From assembly GCA_013822265.1 (NCBI GenBank), contig PNKD01000021.1, forward strand, positions 1 to 43,149: 43,149 nucleotides of DNA. The letters run 5' to 3'. How positions within the stretch are numbered: the first letter of the stretch is position 1; each line of letters opens with the position of its first letter. This DNA is from Leptothrix sp. (in: b-proteobacteria). Its GTDB lineage: Bacteria; Pseudomonadota; Gammaproteobacteria; Burkholderiales; Burkholderiaceae_C. Below are positions 8,643-17,141 of the stretch, piece after piece. The notes beneath the pieces are model-generated. The model did not search any database. It saw only the letters and a list, made by a program, of their open reading frames with translations, and was not told the origin of the DNA. Made by a program: the position numbers and the translations under genes.

Positions 8643-9405
8643 GCCGCCTCACCATCTCGTGGGCGAACTCGACGAAGGCCTGCGCGCCCTTGGACGACGG
8701 GTCGAAGGTGACGCCCGGCTGGCCGTAGCTGGGGGCCTCGGCCAGGCGCACGTTGCGCGGAATGACGGTGTCGAAGACCTTGTCGCCGAAGTGCGCCTTG
8801 AGCTGCTCGCTGACCTGTTGCTGCAAGGTGATGCGCGGGTCGAACATGACCCGCAGCAGGCCGATGATCTGCAACTCGGCGTTGAGGTTGGCATGCACCT
8901 GCTTGATGGTGTTGACCAGGTCCGACAAGCCTTCGAGCGCGAAGTACTCGCACTGCATCGGCACCACCACGCCGTGTGCCGCACACAGGCCGTTGAGGGT
9001 GAGCAGGCTCAGGCTCGGCGGGCAGTCGATGAGCACGAAGTCGTGGTCGTCGCGCACGGCGTTCAGCGCGTCCTTGAGGCGCTTCTCGCGGCGTTCGAAC
9101 TCGACCAGTTCGACCTCGGCGCCGGCCAGCTCTCGGTTGGCACCCAGCACCTGGTAGCCGCCCTTGGGGCTGGGTTGCCGCGCCTCGGCCACCGTGGCCG
9201 AACCCAGCAGCACGTCGTAGACGCTGCTTTCCAGCTTGCGCTTGTCCAGTCCCGAGCCCGTGGTGGCGTTGCCCTGCGGGTCGAGGTCGACGACGAGCAC
9301 GCGCTGACCCACCTGGGCCAGGCCGGCCGCCAGGTTCACCGTGGTCGTGGTCTTGCCCACGCCGCCTTTCTGGTTGGCGACGCAGAAGATGCGGGTGCCT
9401 TTCAT
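8635..9405 (-). CDS. parA: Chromosome-partitioning ATPase ParA
   Basis: ParA is the deviant Walker ATPase that moves ParB-parS complexes on the nucleoid. The protein (256 residues, normal length) starts MKGTRIFCVANQKGGVGKTT; the deviant P-loop KGGVGKTTT includes the signature lysine. The switch block VVDLDPQGNATTGSG and the Walker B-like FVLIDCPPSLSLLTLNG are intact. ATG 9405 is preferred because it gives the usual family N-terminus. A GTG four codons upstream (9417) would overlap the stop of the LysE gene as GTGA and is a possible alternative. The downstream GNAT gene overlaps its end. Separation from parB by about 2.9 kb is uncommon, since the two are usually adjacent. Confidence 0.96.
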   Translation of the reverse strand: MKGTRIFCVANQKGGVGKTTTTVNLAAGLAQVGQRVLVVDLDPQGNATTGSGLDKRKLESSVYDVLLGSATVAEARQPSPKGGYQVLGANRELAGAEVELVEFERREKRLKDALNAVRDDHDFVLIDCPPSLSLLTLNGLCAAHGVVVPMQCEYFALEGLSDLVNTIKQVHANLNAELQIIGLLRVMFDPRITLQQQVSEQLKAHFGDKVFDTVIPRNVRLAEAPSYGQPGVTFDPSSKGAQAFVEFAHEMVRRLG

Positions 9406-9413
9406 GACGCTCG

Positions 9414-10025
9414 TCACTGGGTGCCCAACCGGATGCCGAAGCCCACCAGCACGATGCCCGCCAGCCGCTCGAGTGCCCTGCCGAGCGTGCGGTGCGCGCG
9501 CACCTGGGCGCTGATGGCGTTGGCAAAGGCGCACAGCGTCAGCCCGTAGGCTGCGGTGATCACCGCGATCGTGACTGCCATGGCCACGAAGGTGACGGCG
9601 CCGCGGTGCTGCGCGGGGTCGATGAACAGCGGGAAGAAGGCCATGTAGAACACGATGGCCTTGGGATTGAGCAGCGTGATCAGAAACGCCTGGCGCAGGT
9701 ATTGGCGCGGCGCGATACGGATCGGCGAAGCGCTGCCCGGCTTGGCGAAAACCAGCCGCAGGCCTATCCAGGCCAGGTAGGCGGCCCCCAGGTACTGCAC
9801 GCCCTGGAACAGCAGCGGCTGGGCTGCCAGCAGCGCGGCCACGCCGGCCACGGCCAGCCACAGCAGCGCCTGGTCGCCGACGATCACGCCGAAGGTTGCC
9901 GCTGCGCCGGCGCGCAGCCCCCCCTTGGCCGTGGACGTCAGCAGAGCAAAGGTGCCGGGACCGGGCAATGCCAGGAAGATGAGGATGGCCGCGCAGAACG
10001 CGCCGTAGTCGCCGATGCCGAACAT
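9414..10025 (-). CDS. LysE/RhtB family amino-acid exporter
   Basis: This inner-membrane exporter of amino acids or related metabolites is 203 residues long, with about six hydrophobic segments. The family signature LALPGPGTFALLTSTAKGGLRAG lies near the N-terminus (residues 18-40), and FLITLLNPKAIVFYMAFFPLFID is the second conserved block containing NPKA. It lies between rsmG and parA, a position common for this gene in Burkholderiales partition clusters, though no functional link to segregation is known. Its stop overlaps a possible GTG start of parA. The substrate cannot be read from the sequence. Confidence 0.92.
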   Translation of the reverse strand: MFGIGDYGAFCAAILIFLALPGPGTFALLTSTAKGGLRAGAAATFGVIVGDQALLWLAVAGVAALLAAQPLLFQGVQYLGAAYLAWIGLRLVFAKPGSASPIRIAPRQYLRQAFLITLLNPKAIVFYMAFFPLFIDPAQHRGAVTFVAMAVTIAVITAAYGLTLCAFANAISAQVRAHRTLGRALERLAGIVLVGFGIRLGTQ

Positions 10026-10114
10026 GCTCTGTATGGGATGAACTCAGGGTTGGGCCGCGGCGCGGCAGGGCGGGAGCGTAGCGCAGATTCTCCCGGGTTC
10101 TGGCGCCTGCACGC

Positions 10115-10762
10115 CTACGCAAGCGACCGTGGCCGCATCCAGACCAGGCAGCGCTGGGCGTCGAGACCGGGCACGGCCAATGGTTCCACGTGAAACACCT
10201 CGATGGCGGCAGGCAAAGCCGCGATCTCGTGGTCGGGCACCCTGCCCTTCATCGCCATCCAGACACCCTCCGAGGCCAGGTGCGGCCGCGTCAACCGCGT
10301 GAAGTCGGCCAGCGTGGCGAAGGCGCGTGAGGTGACGACATCAAAACGCGGCGCCTTCAGCGCCTCGATGCGGCAGTGCTCGGCACGCAGATTCGGCAGC
10401 GCCAAGGCACCGGCGACCTGGCGCACGAAAGCCATCTTCTTGCCGACGGCGTCGACGCAGGTCACCTGCCACTCGGGCGACAGCGTCGCGATCACCACGC
10501 CGGGCAGGCCACCCCCGCTGCCGACATCGAGCAGCCTGCCGCCTTGGGCGTGGTGGCGCAGCGGCGGCACGACGGCCAGGCAATCGGCCAGGTGCTGGCT
10601 TCGCATGGCCTCGAGCTCACGCACGGCCGTCAGGTTGTAGGTGGCGTTCCAGCGCTGCAGCAGCGCCAGGTACTTCGCCAGCGCCTCGACCTGCGCCGCG
10701 CTGGGCGTCAGCCCCAGTGGTGCGAACAAGCCCTGCAGTGGATCGGTCGCTTCGGCGGTCAT
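10115..10762 (-). CDS. rsmG: 16S rRNA (guanine527-N7)-methyltransferase RsmG
   Basis: RsmG (GidB) methylates G527 of 16S rRNA using S-adenosylmethionine. The 215-residue protein has [11 protein letters not shown] at 38-48 and the SAM-binding loop [11 protein letters not shown] at 78-88. [12 protein letters not shown] and [10 protein letters not shown] are further family blocks. Its ATG (10762) overlaps the mnmG stop as ATGA, giving the classic gidA-gidB coupling. A parS-like site lies inside its 3' part (10182-10197), encoding part of FHVEPLA. Loss of this gene in other bacteria gives low-level streptomycin resistance. Confidence 0.96.
   Translation of the reverse strand: MTAEATDPLQGLFAPLGLTPSAAQVEALAKYLALLQRWNATYNLTAVRELEAMRSQHLADCLAVVPPLRHHAQGGRLLDVGSGGGLPGVVIATLSPEWQVTCVDAVGKKMAFVRQVAGALALPNLRAEHCRIEALKAPRFDVVTSRAFATLADFTRLTRPHLASEGVWMAMKGRVPDHEIAALPAAIEVFHVEPLAVPGLDAQRCLVWMRPRSLA
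10182..10197. promoter_or_regulatory. parS-like ParB-binding site in rsmG
   Basis: GGTTCCACGTGAAACA differs from the palindromic parS consensus TGTTTCACGTGAAACA at two positions (1 and 5). It lies within the rsmG coding sequence close to parA and parB, where parS sites are typically found. The imperfect left arm suggests weaker ParB binding than at the perfect site in mnmG. Confidence 0.75.
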
Positions 10763-12768
10763 GCCGCCTGGTCGTCGGCCAAGGGGACCGACGGTGCATC
10801 AGCGCCAGCGCGGGCGGGGTTCTTGAAGCGGCCCTTCTTCAGATGCACCAGCAACAGCGAGACGGTCGCCGGCGTAATGCCCGAGATGCGTGAGGCCTGA
10901 CCCAGGGTCGCCGGCCGGTGCCGCGCCAGCGTCTGGCGAGCCTCGAACGACAAGGCCGACACCTGGGCGTAGTCCAACTCGTCGGGCAGCTTGAGAGCCT
11001 CCAGCGTCGAGGCGCGCTCGACCTCGTCATTCTGCTTGTCGATGTAGCCGGCGTACTTGATGGCGATCTCGCACTGCTCAATCACGGCGTCGGCCTCTCG
11101 CCCACCCCAGGCCAGGCGCAGTGTTTCACGTGAAACACCGTGCCCTGCCCCGACTGCCAGCGCGCTGACGGCGTCGAAGTCGACGCCCGGGCGGCGCAGC
11201 AAGTCCTCGAGGCTGTACTCATGTTCTAGCGCCTTGCCCAGCGCGCGTTCGGCCGCCGCCGCGGGCACCGTGGCTGGGCGCAGCCAGGTGCTGCGCAGGC
11301 GCTGGCGCTCCTGCGCCAGGCGTTCGCGCTTGAGCTCGAACGCCGACCAGCGCGCGTCGTCCACCAGCCCGAGCTGGCGCCCTGCCTCGGTCAGCCGCAG
11401 GTCGGCGTTGTCTTCACGCAGCTGCAGCCGGTACTCGGCACGGCTGGTGAACATTCGATAGGGTTCGGTCACACCCTTGGTCACCAGATCGTCGACCAGC
11501 ACACCCAGGTAGGCCTGGTCACGCCGCGGCAACCAGGGCTCGTGGCCCTTCACCTGCAACGCGGCGTTGAGGCCGGCGAAAAGGCCCTGGGCGCCGGCCT
11601 CTTCATAGCCCGTCGTGCCGTTGATCTGTCCAGCGAAGAACAGGCCCTGCACGGACCGCGTCTCCAAGCTGGGGCGCAGTTCGCGCGGGTCAAAGTAGTC
11701 GTACTCGATCGCGTAGCCCGGGCGCAGGATGTGCGCACGCTCCAGCCCCGCCATGCTCTGCACGGCCGCCAGCTGGATGTCGAAGGGCAGCGAGGTCGAA
11801 ATGCCGTTGGGATAGAACTCGTGCGTCGTCAGGCCTTCGGGTTCGAGGAAGATCTGATGGCTGCTCTTGTCGGCAAAACGGTTGACCTTGTCCTCGATGC
11901 TCGGGCAATAGCGCGGGCCCACGCCCTCTATGACGCCCGTGAACATCGGGCTGCGGTCGAAGCCGCTGCGGATGATCTCGTGCGTTCGCTCGTTGGTGTG
12001 CGTGATCCAGCAGGGCAACTGCTGCGGGTGTTGCTCCGGCCGGCCGAGGAAACTGAACACCGGCATCGCAAACGGCGATGGCGTGCCATCGGGGCCGGGC
12101 ACGCCGTCACCCGGTTGCTCCTGCAGCTTGCTGAAGTCGATGCTGCGCCCGTCGATGCGCGGCGGCGTGCCGGTCTTCAGCCGCCCTTGCGGCAGCTTCA
12201 TCTCCTTCAACCGCGCCGACAGGCTGATGGCCGGCGGGTCGCCGGCGCGGCCCGCGCTGTAACTCTGCAGGCCGACGTGGATTCGGCCGTCGAGAAAGGT
12301 GCCGGCCGTCAGCACCACGGCCCGGCCGCGGAACTTCACGCCGGCCTGGGTCACGGCGCCGACCACGCGATCACCCTCGAGCATCAGGTCGTCCACCGCC
12401 TGTTGAAAAATCCACAGCCCGGGCTGGCTCTCGAGCCGGCGGCGGATGGCAGCGCGGTACAGCACGCGGTCGGCCTGGGCGCGCGTGGCCCGAACCGCCG
12501 GCCCCTTGCTGCCGTTGAGCGTGCGGAACTGGATGCCCGCCTCGTCGGTGGCGGCCGCCATGGCGCCGCCCAGCGCGTCGATTTCGCGCACCAGATGGCC
12601 CTTGCCGATGCCGCCGATGCTGGGGTTGCAGCTCATCTGCCCCAAGGTCTCGATGCTGTGCGTGAGCAGCAGCGTTTGGCTGCCCATGCGTGCGGCCGCC
12701 AGCGCCGCTTCGGTGCCGGCGTGGCCGCCACCGACCACGATGACATCGAACTCCTGCGGGTGCAGCAT
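10759..12768 (-). CDS. mnmG: tRNA uridine 5-carboxymethylaminomethyl modification enzyme MnmG (GidA)
   Basis: MnmG, with MnmE, uses FAD, NADH and a folate one-carbon unit to build the cmnm5 group on U34 of certain tRNAs. The protein is 669 residues. The FAD motif GGGHAG is at 13-18, followed by [30 protein letters not shown] and [17 protein letters not shown] mark the central domain. The C-terminal helical domain includes [16 protein letters not shown] 12768 gives the family N-terminus [15 protein letters not shown]; the frame is open 35 codons further upstream but that part is not protein-like. Its stop overlaps rsmG. A perfect parS site is embedded in the C-terminal coding part at 11122-11137. 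Confidence 0.97.
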   Translation of the reverse strand: MLHPQEFDVIVVGGGHAGTEAALAAARMGSQTLLLTHSIETLGQMSCNPSIGGIGKGHLVREIDALGGAMAAATDEAGIQFRTLNGSKGPAVRATRAQADRVLYRAAIRRRLESQPGLWIFQQAVDDLMLEGDRVVGAVTQAGVKFRGRAVVLTAGTFLDGRIHVGLQSYSAGRAGDPPAISLSARLKEMKLPQGRLKTGTPPRIDGRSIDFSKLQEQPGDGVPGPDGTPSPFAMPVFSFLGRPEQHPQQLPCWITHTNERTHEIIRSGFDRSPMFTGVIEGVGPRYCPSIEDKVNRFADKSSHQIFLEPEGLTTHEFYPNGISTSLPFDIQLAAVQSMAGLERAHILRPGYAIEYDYFDPRELRPSLETRSVQGLFFAGQINGTTGYEEAGAQGLFAGLNAALQVKGHEPWLPRRDQAYLGVLVDDLVTKGVTEPYRMFTSRAEYRLQLREDNADLRLTEAGRQLGLVDDARWSAFELKRERLAQERQRLRSTWLRPATVPAAAAERALGKALEHEYSLEDLLRRPGVDFDAVSALAVGAGHGVSRETLRLAWGGREADAVIEQCEIAIKYAGYIDKQNDEVERASTLEALKLPDELDYAQVSALSFEARQTLARHRPATLGQASRISGITPATVSLLLVHLKKGRFKNPARAGADAPSVPLADDQAA
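11122..11137. promoter_or_regulatory. parS site (perfect palindrome) in mnmG
   Basis: TGTTTCACGTGAAACA matches the widely conserved chromosomal parS consensus at all 16 positions. It lies in the mnmG coding region near its 3' end, about 1.7 kb upstream of the parA start. ParB encoded in this window is the expected ligand. Such sites normally mark the neighbourhood of the replication origin, which suggests that oriC is not far from this window. Confidence 0.93.
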
Positions 12769-12938
12769 GGAAAACCTCGAGAGAGGGCGCGGCCCGGTGG
12801 CCGCGCGCGGATGGCTGATTTTAGGAGCGCCGGCACCGATGCGCCCGGCAGGCCGCCCGAGCGAAGTCGTCATTCAGCGACAGCGGCGTCAGAACCGCTC
12901 CTGCCACCGCCAGCCCACACAGCTTGCCCGGCGCTAGC

Positions 12939-13205
12939 ATGGCATCGATGGATTGCCGCCCCGACTGCGGCGCGTGTTGCACGGCGCCTTCGATCAGCTC
13001 GCCCATCCCCGGCATGCCGTTGGGCAAGCCGGCCGGCGTGCCCTGCGCGCAGCTCGACGAGCGTCAGCGCTGTCGGCTGTTCGGCAGCGCCGAACGCCCT
13101 GTGGTCTGCGGGTCACTGAAGCCCTCGCCTGAAATGTGCGGTATCTCGGGCACCCAGGTCCGGGTCTGGCTCAGCCGGTTGGAGAGGCTGACCTCGCCAG
13201 GGTGA
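12939..13205 (+). CDS. YkgJ family cysteine-cluster protein
   Basis: This small protein (88 residues from the first ATG) has a conserved pattern of cysteines thought to bind a metal or iron-sulfur cluster; its function is unknown. The sequence [20 protein letters not shown] holds CxxxCxxCC. It is followed by [28 protein letters not shown] and EMCG, giving the usual eight or so Cys. Starts at 12939 (MASMDC) and 12948 (MDCRPDC) are both plausible; neither has a clear ribosome site. It is transcribed away from mnmG and towards the ABC transporter gene, with no obvious link to either. Confidence 0.87.
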   Translation: MASMDCRPDCGACCTAPSISSPIPGMPLGKPAGVPCAQLDERQRCRLFGSAERPVVCGSLKPSPEMCGISGTQVRVWLSRLERLTSPG

Positions 13206-13329
13206 ACCGCGCCTGCGCGGCCCATGGCGCGCTGCCCGGCACCCGGCTTGGCGACCCGCGATAGGCCCGGGCGGCCCAGTTGGCACGACCAGCCGGCCAG
13301 CCCCACGGCGCTACAGTGGCCCCGGCCGT

Positions 13330-15456
13330 TCAAGGCGCCGGTGCGCCCGTGTTCGGCACGCTGCGCAAATCCTGCGCCACGCGCCCTTCGTGCAGGGCGA
13401 CCACGCGGCCGGCCGAAGCGATGGTCTCGGGCCGGTGGGCGACGATGACGCGGGTCAGCGCCAGGTGGCGGATGGCTTGGTTCACCGAACGCTCGCGGTC
13501 CACGTCAAGGTGGCTGGTGGCTTCGTCCAGCAACAGGATCTTGGGCCGCTTGTAGAGCGCGCGCGCCAGCAGCAGGCGCTGCTTCTGCCCGCCCGACAGT
13601 GCGGCACCCATGTCACCGATCAGCGTGTTGTAGGCCATCGGCATGGCCATGATCTCGTCGTGCACCGAGGCCACGCGCGCGCACTCTTCGACCCAGGCAC
13701 GGTCGGGCTCGGCGCTGAAGAAGCTGATGTTGTCGACGATGCTGCCCGAAAACAAAGGCTCGTCCTGCATCACCACGCCCACATGGTCGCGCCAGGCCCG
13801 CAGCCCGGCGCGCGTCAACGGCACCCCACCGACGAGCACCTCCCCGGAAGTGGGCGCATGCACACCCAGCATCAGCTTGAGCAGGGTCGTTTTGCCGCAC
13901 CCCGAGGGCCCGACGATGGCCACGGACTCGCCGGGCGCTATGCTCAGATTCACGCCACGAAGAACCTCGGGCTCGCCGTCGGCGTAGGCAAACCGCAGGT
14001 CGCGCAACTCCAGCCCTGCGCCGAGCTCGCGCGCGCTGCCGGCATCGGCCTCGGGCGCCGTCAGCACGATGTCGGCCAGACGCTCACCCTGCAGGCGCAG
14101 CATCTTCAACTCGACTGCCTTGTCGACCAGCGCGCTGACCCGGCCGGCAAAGGTCTCCTTGTAGGCAAAGAAGGCGAACAACATGCCCAGCGACAGGCGC
14201 TGCTCGATGACCAGCAGCGCACCCAGCCAGATCACAGCCACGCGTTCCAGCCCGAACAACAGCCGGTGCAGCACGCCGAACATCAGCTCGAGCTTGCGCA
14301 CGTCGAGTTGCGCGTTCATGGTCTCGACCACCAGGCTGGCAAACCGAGACTGCCGGTCACCCTGGGCGTTGAACAGCTTGATCGCCTGCACGCCGCGTAG
14401 CGACTCCAGAAAGTGGCTGGACTGCCGCGCCTCGAAGACCAGCGCCTCCTCGGTGGCGCTGGCCAACGGGCGGTAAAAGGCCCAACGCATCAGCCCGTAG
14501 CCCACCACCGCGCCCAAGGCCACCGCGGTCAACGCGAGGCTGTACAGGGACATCATTGCCAGCGTCATCACCACCAACAGGCCGTCGAGCACGGCCTCTA
14601 TGAAGCTGGTGGTCAGGGTGCGCTGGATCTGCTGCACGGCGCCGAAGCGCGACCAGATGTCGCCGGCGTGGCGCTTCTCGAACCAGGCCACCGGCAAGCG
14701 CAGCAGGTGCGCGAACACGTTCACCAGCCATTGCAGGTTCAGGCTGGCAGACAAGGCCAGCACGGCCCACGAGCGGGCTGCTGCCGTGGCTGCCTGCACC
14801 AGCACCAGCAAACCGAAGCCCACGCCCAGCGTCAGCACCAGGTCGCGATCGGCGCTGACCACGGCGCCGTCGACCACCCATTGCATGAAAAAAGGGCTGA
14901 GCAGAACGAAGACTTCGAGCGCCAGCGCCAGCGCGAAGATCTGCGCCAGCGAGCGCTTCAGCCCGCGCACCGGGCCCAGCAGCTGGCGCAGCGTCACGCG
15001 CTGGCGCTGCTTTGCGGGCACGAACCCCGGCGCCGCTTGCAACTCCAGCACCACGCCCGTGAAGTGACGCGACAGTTCGTCTCGCTTGAGGCGCTGCAGG
15101 CCGCGGCCGGGGTCGTGGATCACCGCCTCGTCGCCCTTCAGCGCCACCAGCACCACGAAGTGGTTCATGTCCCAATGCAGGATGCAGGGCAGCTGCACGC
15201 TGGCCAGCTCGTCGGGCTCGGCGCGCAGCGCGCGTGAATTGAATTGCAGCGCATCGGCCATGCGCACCATGTCGGCCAGCGTGACCCCCTTCAGCGACAG
15301 GGAAAAGCGCTGGCGCAAGGTAGGCAGATCCGTATCCAGGCCGTGCGCGCCGGCCACCATCGCCAAGCAGGCGAGCCCGCACTCGGCCGCCTCGGCCTGC
15401 AGGATCACCGGCACCGGGCTGCCGCGCGGGCCCAGATGCAGGCCGTGCAGCCTCAC
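13330..15456 (-). CDS. Peptide-exporting ABC transporter with C39 peptidase domain (PCAT, CvaB-like)
   Basis: This inner-membrane exporter cleaves double-glycine leader peptides and moves the mature peptide out with an HlyD-type adaptor and probably a TolC-type channel. The 708 residues contain an N-terminal C39 domain with oxyanion Gln20, catalytic Cys26 (LQAEAAECGLACLAM), His99 (HWDMNHFVVL) and Asp115 (IHDPGRG), all present. Six hydrophobic segments follow (about 150-420), then an ATPase domain with Walker A GPSGCGKTT, signature LSGGQKQRL, Walker B ILLLDEATS and the H-loop AHRPE. The start is taken as GTG 15456: it overlaps the hlyD stop as GTGA and has GAGGAG about 9 bases upstream. An upstream start at 15495 is possible but would overlap hlyD by 43 bases. 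The complete triad argues that it processes a GG-leader substrate, very likely the 65-residue peptide encoded 1.3 kb upstream. Confidence 0.95.
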   Translation of the reverse strand: MRLHGLHLGPRGSPVPVILQAEAAECGLACLAMVAGAHGLDTDLPTLRQRFSLSLKGVTLADMVRMADALQFNSRALRAEPDELASVQLPCILHWDMNHFVVLVALKGDEAVIHDPGRGLQRLKRDELSRHFTGVVLELQAAPGFVPAKQRQRVTLRQLLGPVRGLKRSLAQIFALALALEVFVLLSPFFMQWVVDGAVVSADRDLVLTLGVGFGLLVLVQAATAAARSWAVLALSASLNLQWLVNVFAHLLRLPVAWFEKRHAGDIWSRFGAVQQIQRTLTTSFIEAVLDGLLVVMTLAMMSLYSLALTAVALGAVVGYGLMRWAFYRPLASATEEALVFEARQSSHFLESLRGVQAIKLFNAQGDRQSRFASLVVETMNAQLDVRKLELMFGVLHRLLFGLERVAVIWLGALLVIEQRLSLGMLFAFFAYKETFAGRVSALVDKAVELKMLRLQGERLADIVLTAPEADAGSARELGAGLELRDLRFAYADGEPEVLRGVNLSIAPGESVAIVGPSGCGKTTLLKLMLGVHAPTSGEVLVGGVPLTRAGLRAWRDHVGVVMQDEPLFSGSIVDNISFFSAEPDRAWVEECARVASVHDEIMAMPMAYNTLIGDMGAALSGGQKQRLLLARALYKRPKILLLDEATSHLDVDRERSVNQAIRHLALTRVIVAHRPETIASAGRVVALHEGRVAQDLRSVPNTGAPAP

Positions 15457-16703
15457 AGGCGGCTCCTCAGGCCGAGCAGGGGCTCGAAGAGCCACTCGAT
15501 GAGGCGCCGACGCTCCAGCAGCACGTCGGCCTGCAGGCGCATGCCCGCCGCCAGGGGCGAAGCCACGGGAGGGCCTTCCAGCGCCACCGTGATGCGAAAC
15601 ATCGGCTCGCTGCCGTCCCCCAGCGCCGGCAGCGCCAGCGCCGCCAGTTCGTTGGGCGCCAGCGGCGTGCGCGACACCTGCACCACGCGCGCGGGCTGCT
15701 GCCCGAACTTCTGGTACGGGAAAGCTTCGAAACGCAGGCGCACGGCCTGGTCGGGTTGCACGAAGCCTATGGCGCGCGATGGCGCGTACAGGTGCGCCTG
15801 CAGCACCGCCCCCTCGGGAACGAGGGTGGCCAGCGCCGAAGCCGGCGATACGCTCTGCCCCGGCTCTGCCAGCACGGTGCTCACGGTGCCGGACTGAGGC
15901 GCACGTACGACGAGTCGCTGCTCGGCGTCTTGCTCCACGGCATCGCGATTGAGTTGCGCCAGGTCGCGCTCCAGGCTGCCCGCCGCAGCGCTGGCGGCCA
16001 GCGGCAGGGCCCGGCGTTCGCCGTCGAGCTCGGCGCGTTCACGCAGCAGCGCCGCACGCTGCCGAGACAGCGCCTGCGCCGCGGCGCGCAGCCCCAGCAC
16101 CTCCTCGGACTTGGCCTGTGACTGCGCCGCCGAGATGAACTGGTCTGCCTCAAGGGCCTTGAGCCGGTTCAGAGACTCTTCGGCCATCACCAGCCGCTGC
16201 TTCTGGAGCCCGGCCTCGATGTCGATCTGCGCCAACTCGCCTTCGAGCGCCGCAATGCGCCGACCGAGGGCGCCGCTTTGCGAGTCGGTGAGGGCCTGCC
16301 GTGCCCGCGCCGTCTCGGCCAGGCTGCGCCGGCGGTCGTCAAGACTGCGGCGCACCTGCGCCTGCGCTTCGGCGGCGAGCAAGGGCCGCTCGAGAGCCAG
16401 CACGAAGAGCACGTCGCCGGCGTAAACCGTCTGCCCCTCCACGGCGCGCCGCTCGACCACCGTGCCGGCCACGGCCGGCACGAGGCGGATGAGCCCCCGG
16501 TCGGGAACGATCACGCCATTGGTCGTCGTCTTTCGCGTGTACTCGGCCACCGCCAGAAAGGCGGTGAGCCCGATGGCCGCAACCAGCACGCCGGCCGTTA
16601 TCCAGGCGAGCGCCGGCGGGCGAACAAGCTGAACGCCACCCAGCCCCAACTGGCGCTGCGCATCGACCGCCTCCGAACGGAACAGCGGACGTTCAGCCGG
16701 CAT
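15453..16703 (-). CDS. HlyD/CvaA-like periplasmic adaptor of the peptide exporter
   Basis: This membrane-fusion protein links the C39 ABC exporter to an outer-membrane channel. It is 416 residues long, with one N-terminal transmembrane helix (ALAWITAGVLVAAIGLTAFL, about residues 31-50). A biotinyl-lipoyl-like half (GVIVPDRGLIRLVPAVAGTV) follows, then a long alpha-helical hairpin rich in Gln, Glu, Arg and Leu (about 115-250), the second lipoyl half (VVRAPQSGTVSTVLAEPGQS) and a beta-barrel. Its stop overlaps the exporter start and it lies 90 bases downstream of the peptide gene, so the three form one transcription unit. No TolC-type outer-membrane gene is in the window, so a channel encoded elsewhere must be used. 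Confidence 0.93.
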   Translation of the reverse strand: MPAERPLFRSEAVDAQRQLGLGGVQLVRPPALAWITAGVLVAAIGLTAFLAVAEYTRKTTTNGVIVPDRGLIRLVPAVAGTVVERRAVEGQTVYAGDVLFVLALERPLLAAEAQAQVRRSLDDRRRSLAETARARQALTDSQSGALGRRIAALEGELAQIDIEAGLQKQRLVMAEESLNRLKALEADQFISAAQSQAKSEEVLGLRAAAQALSRQRAALLRERAELDGERRALPLAASAAAGSLERDLAQLNRDAVEQDAEQRLVVRAPQSGTVSTVLAEPGQSVSPASALATLVPEGAVLQAHLYAPSRAIGFVQPDQAVRLRFEAFPYQKFGQQPARVVQVSRTPLAPNELAALALPALGDGSEPMFRITVALEGPPVASPLAAGMRLQADVLLERRRLIEWLFEPLLGLRSRL

Positions 16704-16793
16704 GGCAAAAGTGCGGGCCGCACGGGCCGGCCCGCAATTGCCTCAAGGCCGGAGGAGCGGGCCAGGCGGCAAGGGTTCGGAAAGCCGTGCCGG

Positions 16794-16991
16794 TCAGCTC
16801 ACGCGCGGCAGCGACTCGCTGTCCGTGCCTGCGTCCGACGCGACCGCGCCGTCCAGCGCGCCACTGACACGGGGCAGGCCACCGCCGACCAGCTTCAGGC
16901 TTTCGGGCGACAGTTCCACGGGCGTGGAGGCCGGCGTGACGTCGGCAGCTTTGACTTGGGCACGGGTGAACAGCGACTTGAGAGCTTGCAT
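16794..16991 (-). CDS. Double-glycine leader precursor peptide (candidate secreted peptide, undescribed)
   Basis: The 65-residue product starts MQALKSLFTRAQVKAADVTP and has a good ribosome site (GGAG, 8 bases before ATG 16991). Residues 27-38 read LSPESLKLVGGG. With cleavage after the last Gly this gives Leu-12, Ser-11, Leu-7, Val-4, Gly-2 and Gly-1, a close match to GG leaders cut by C39 peptidases. The predicted mature part is 27 residues, begins LPRVSGALDG and ends SESLPRVS. It has no Cys and no aromatic residue, and a net charge of about -2. The pentapeptide LPRVS occurs at both ends. It lies directly upstream of the adaptor and C39 exporter genes and downstream of a lux-box-like site. 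The function is not known; a bacteriocin, a signalling peptide and a surface peptide are all possible. The frame is open upstream to 17069, but that extension lacks support. Confidence 0.8.
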   Translation of the reverse strand: MQALKSLFTRAQVKAADVTPASTPVELSPESLKLVGGGLPRVSGALDGAVASDAGTDSESLPRVS

Positions 16992-17039
16992 GAGAGTGTC
17001 TCCATCGACAAGTACGTGCGAAATCACACGGTTGACGAC

Positions 17040-17045
17040 ATTTGA
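17040..17045 (-). promoter_or_regulatory. Candidate -10 element of the peptide operon
   Basis: On the minus strand TCAAAT (17045-17040) agrees with TATAAT at four of six positions. It lies 21 bases beyond the 20-base lux-box-like element, within one base of where a -10 box should be if LuxR binds at about -42.5. This would put the transcript start near 17034, some 40 bases before the peptide ATG. Confidence 0.45.
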
Positions 17046-17066
17046 GCAGCATGTGGCCCAGTTCGA

Positions 17067-17086
17067 CACTGTCAGCTCTTACAGCT
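17067..17086 (-). promoter_or_regulatory. lux-box-like operator upstream of the peptide operon
   Basis: The core CTGTAAGAGCTGACAG (minus strand, 17084-17069) has the exact CTGT-N8-ACAG arrangement of lux boxes. It lies between the luxR stop (17142) and the peptide start (16991), about 76 bases from that start, a suitable position for LuxR-type activation. A related element with the same AGCTGTAA left part lies upstream of luxR. Confidence 0.7.
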
Positions 17087-17103
17087 ATACAAGCCCTCAT
17101 TCG

Positions 17104-17128
17104 CGGGAGAAAAGGCCCCGCCCTCCCG
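17104..17128 (-). terminator. Weak hairpin after luxR
   Basis: On the minus strand CGGGAG and CTCCCG can form a 6-base stem shortly after the luxR stop, with a GC-rich loop that includes a TTTT run. There is no T-tract after the stem. It might reduce read-through from luxR into the peptide operon, but the support is slight. Confidence 0.25.
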
Positions 17129-17141
17129 GGAACTAGGGGGG

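Noticed and set aside
16992..17069. N-terminal extension of the precursor peptide to 91 residues
   Set aside because: The extended part spans the candidate -10 region and has no ribosome site, while ATG 16991 has GGAG at good spacing and gives a normal GG-leader length.
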